Position numbers and translations under genes: made by a program. This document shows positions 63,112 through 64,000 of a stretch of 64,000 nucleotides of DNA, piece by piece (positions within the stretch are counted from its first letter, which is position 1; every line of letters begins with the position of its first letter). The notes under the pieces were generated by a model. The model ran no database searches. It was not told where the DNA came from and saw nothing but the letters and a program-made list of their open reading frames with translations. The stretch lies in the NCBI GenBank assembly GCA_034008185.1, contig CM067084.1, forward strand, positions 16,884,385 to 16,948,384, written 5' to 3'. The DNA comes from Gorsachius magnificus (Eukaryota; Chordata; Aves; Pelecaniformes; Ardeidae).

Positions 63112-63445
63112 CCAGGGCGAAGGTGTAAATGAAAAAGGCATCTGAAATGCCTGGAGGTAGCCTCAGTCTTTGTGTTGCTTTTCTTTTTTTTTTTTTAAGA
63201 ACAAAAAGGAGATAGAAAATAAAATCAAGGGAATATATCTATCTTCTCTCTTAATATCAAATGTTTGATTTCCCCCTTCTGCCCCCCCATCATATTACAT
63301 ACAGAGATGGCTGCTGGAAGAATAAAGCACCTTTCGCAGTACATGCAAGATGCTCACAGATTCTCTGCAAATTCAGTAGAAACCTCATTTGTTTTCTGCT
63401 TATGGTTCACAGGAGCACTTAGCTTTTTAGTGGTTGACACTATAT

Positions 63446-63455
63446 CTATTTTTAG
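63446..63455 (+). promoter_or_regulatory. MEF2-type site CTATTTTTAG (second copy)
   Basis: The identical 10-mer to that at 62733-62742, 713 bp further upstream. Both lie in the 5' flank of the gene, which is expressed in heart and brain in known vertebrates. Confidence 0.4.
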
Positions 63456-64000
63456 CAGCATTTTAACAGCTGTCACTAACAACTAAGATCTCATCTTGAA
63501 CGGGGAAAGGAGATTATCTGTTTTATTTAAAAAATCAAACTACATAATTGTCAGATTATAAAACGCAATTTGGATCTTTATCTGTGAAGAGAAAAGGCTA
63601 TCTTTTCTTGTTATGCCAGTTCAAAAAAAAAAAAAAGGACCTGTAGTGGGCTTGATAAAATAACGAATGGGCTTTGCAAGGTTTGGAAATAATGCCGTTC
63701 AATGGCATACAAATGTATATATAGCACATTTCAAATGCCGTTAAAAGTGGTCCCGTTACTGCCTTCTGCAGCTGTGTCGTGATGGGGGAAACGGCAAAGA
63801 GTCGAATCGTAGTTTTCCAAGTAGGTCAAGAGGAGCAGTGCGGACACCTCCGATGAGCAGTTCTCTTCCCTCGCGTTAGATTTTATAAGAGGTTAACTCA
63901 TGTCAGACACATGACACTGAAAGCAGCAGACAGACAAGTGTAAGCCACTCTGTAGCAGATGTCATCTCTGTTCCTAAAGATAGTGGTAAATTCGCTATGG

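Larger units (their letters stand above)
62290..64000. other. 5' flanking region of NR3C2: AT-rich, no gene seen
   Basis: Upstream of the CpG island the sequence becomes AT-rich again. It contains a T32 run (63080-63111), a T-rich run near 63185-63197, an A run near 63627-63638, and two MEF2-type sites listed separately. Short ORFs at 62365-62595, 62882-63145 and 63265-63486 (+) are unrecognised. An additional upstream untranslated exon cannot be excluded. Confidence 0.55.

Noticed and set aside
1..64000. CRISPR arrays, bacterial operons, tRNA/rRNA genes, intact retroviral elements
   Set aside because: No spaced direct repeats, operon-like gene packing, cloverleaf sequence or retroviral gene frames were seen.

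Overview
The window is vertebrate nuclear DNA, most likely from a bird. It is dominated by one gene read on the minus strand: NR3C2, the mineralocorticoid receptor. The only convincing protein-coding block is a single large exon at 54721-56480. It encodes the whole amino-terminal domain of the receptor (586 complete codons plus two bases of a split codon), starts at a METKGYHS methionine and is bounded by good splice signals on both sides. The bird assignment is an inference from how close the receptor sequence is to the known family, an AT-rich intron with A/C-rich and G/T-rich simple tracts, only decayed CR1/L3-like fragments, no mammalian SINEs, and a very GC-rich 5' end.

Layout in gene direction (high to low coordinates). 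62290-64000 is AT-rich 5' flank with two perfect MEF2-type sites. About 58960-62290 is a long CpG island that must hold the untranslated first exon(s). Two candidate splice donors are visible on the minus strand: a perfect one at 61245/61244 and a weaker one at 59031/59030. The second lies downstream of a CCAAT box, which fits the alternative 1-alpha and 1-beta 5' exons known for this gene in mammals. Intron 1 runs to the acceptor at 56484-56483, exon 2 follows, and 1-54720 is the 5' part of a very large intron 2. I recognise no exon of the DNA-binding or ligand-binding domain in it; those exons are expected outside the window.

Intron 2 is mostly AT-rich unique sequence with homopolymers and microsatellites, a 35-bp minisatellite, a 22-bp perfect tandem duplication, several G-quadruplex-prone tracts, two degraded CR1/L3-like fragments, and several isolated GC-rich patches. 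Two of these patches (about 15770-16260 and 45950-46330) carry clustered CpGs and could be internal promoters or recent insertions.

The most interesting observations are: a three-codon upstream ORF in a perfect Kozak context ending 5 bases before the strong exon-1 donor, which after splicing would lie 7 nt from the receptor start codon; a run of 12-residue SP-containing repeats in the receptor's amino-terminal domain; a C17-T12 tract directly behind the exon 2 donor; and a 21-bp duplication just upstream of the exon 2 acceptor that duplicates a cryptic acceptor. I see no new gene system, no virus, no CRISPR array and no second gene.
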